Shown here: positions 20,685-21,225 of the stretch, piece after piece | How the letters are laid out: the number at the start of each line of letters is the position of its first letter | Numbering within the stretch: the stretch's first letter is position 1 | Assembly (NCBI GenBank): GCA_041402045.1 | Contig: JAWKSZ010000096.1 | Coordinates: 1 to 21,225 of the forward strand | Source: JAGQRJ01 sp041402045 | Lineage (GTDB): Bacteria; Planctomycetota; J058 | Length of the DNA: 21,225 nt | Direction of reading: 5' to 3' | The notes under the pieces: generated by a model | Database searches by the model: none | The model's input: the letters and a program-made list of their open reading frames with translations, nothing else | What the model was told of the DNA's origin: nothing | Translations under genes and position numbers: made by a program

Positions 20685-21225
20685 ATGAGCCACGACACCG
20701 CCTTCGAGAACGCGCTCCACATGCGCTGGTCCACACCCCGCGGCCAGGCCGCGCGCCAGCAGGCGCTGGAGGCCCTCCGCGCCCGTCGCCGCGCGCTCCT
20801 GCGCGGGGCCCTCGAGCCCCTGCGTCGCCGCGGCGTCCCCACCGACCGCCTCGACCTGCGGGGGATCGACCTCTCCCGCGAGGACCTGCGAGGCGTCGAC
20901 CTCTCCCGGGTCGACCTCGAGGGCGCGGACCTGCGGGGGGCGGACCTCGGCGGCGCGGTGCTCTCGGGGAGCTGCCTCCGCGGCGCGCGGCTGCGCGCCG
21001 CCCGCCTCAACGCCACCAACCTCGAGGGGGCCGACCTCCGCGGCGCGGACCTCGTCGGCGCCGACCTGACCCTGGCCGAGCTCGCGGGCGCGAGCCTCGA
21101 CGGGGCGGACCTCGAAGGCGCGCAGCTCGACGGGGTGGCCTGGGGCGCCTCCGCCGCGGAGGACGATCGCTGGACCCGCACCCCGCCCCCCCCCCCCGCC
21201 CCGCCCCGGGGGCCGGCCGCCCGGC
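20685..21225 (+). CDS. Pentapeptide-repeat protein (partial, runs off right edge)
   Basis: The ATG at 20685 is preceded by a strong AGGAGG at 20672-20677. The first ~60 residues are a charged Arg/Ala-rich helical region (RQQALEALRARRRALL). From about residue 62 come pentapeptide repeats of the A(D/N)LXX form: LDLRGIDLSREDLRGVDL, EGADLRGADLGGAVL, NLEGADLRGADLVGADL, ASLDGADLEGAQLDG. These build a right-handed quadrilateral beta-helix. The repeats stop at about residue 152 and a Pro-rich tail begins, including a run of C bases (about 21186-21200) that is prone to length errors. Such proteins can mimic DNA or act as scaffolds; no partner is indicated. The C-terminus is outside the window. Confidence 0.9.
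   Translation, partial: MSHDTAFENALHMRWSTPRGQAARQQALEALRARRRALLRGALEPLRRRGVPTDRLDLRGIDLSREDLRGVDLSRVDLEGADLRGADLGGAVLSGSCLRGARLRAARLNATNLEGADLRGADLVGADLTLAELAGASLDGADLEGAQLDGVAWGASAAEDDRWTRTPPPPPAPPRGPAAR

Noticed and set aside
1..21225. CRISPR arrays, rRNA genes, phage genes, toxin-antitoxin pairs
   Set aside because: Looked for on both strands; no regularly spaced direct repeats, no rRNA-like segments and no recognisable phage or TA proteins were found.

Overview
The window is high-GC bacterial DNA with strong G/C bias at third codon positions. It carries SPU-like microcompartment genes, FHA and PATAN signalling proteins, a receiver-Ser/Thr kinase fusion, a pentapeptide-repeat protein and numerous short palindromic intergenic repeats. 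Together these suggest a Planctomycetota- or Myxococcota-like organism. That is inference: no rRNA or other taxonomic marker is present.

Left part (1-6050, almost all minus strand). A lipoprotein gene with a PrcB-like C-terminal domain runs off the left edge. Next comes a 680-base intergenic stretch holding a near-perfect 40-base inverted repeat, then a beta-oxidation operon read as fadI - fadJ - small conserved gene. fadI and fadJ overlap by ATGA. fadJ is split by frameshift(s) between its hydratase and dehydrogenase halves. Beyond it lies a badly frameshifted Ala/Pro-rich gene.

Middle (6290-11760). A tandem-FHA protein (frameshifted) is followed by a surface-polysaccharide group: a polysaccharide deacetylase, a membrane-anchored SGNH hydrolase of AlgX/AlgJ type and a family 2 glycosyltransferase. 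An unrecognised 184-residue protein and another inverted-repeat element lie among them.

11906-14059 is a complete group II intron with an RT/maturase lacking an endonuclease domain. It is inserted inside a copy of the palindromic repeat. Both exon junctions can be placed by comparison with uninterrupted copies elsewhere in the window.

14125-18025 is the most notable region, a tightly packed, translationally coupled microcompartment operon. It encodes three different EutN/CcmL pentameric vertex proteins, an RpiB-family isomerase with a fused N-terminal module, a deoxyribose-phosphate aldolase with an extra N-terminal four-cysteine cluster, a uridine-phosphorylase-like enzyme and an acylphosphatase. 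No hexameric shell protein, aldehyde dehydrogenase or phosphopentomutase is in view. This looks like a satellite or partial locus of a nucleoside / (deoxy)ribose-phosphate-degrading compartment.

Right part (18126-21225). A minus-strand pair encodes a receiver-Ser/Thr kinase and an FHA-PATAN protein (frameshifted). A pentapeptide-repeat protein runs off the right edge. At least four genes have broken frames, mostly in G/C-rich stretches, so assembly indels are as likely as true pseudogenes.
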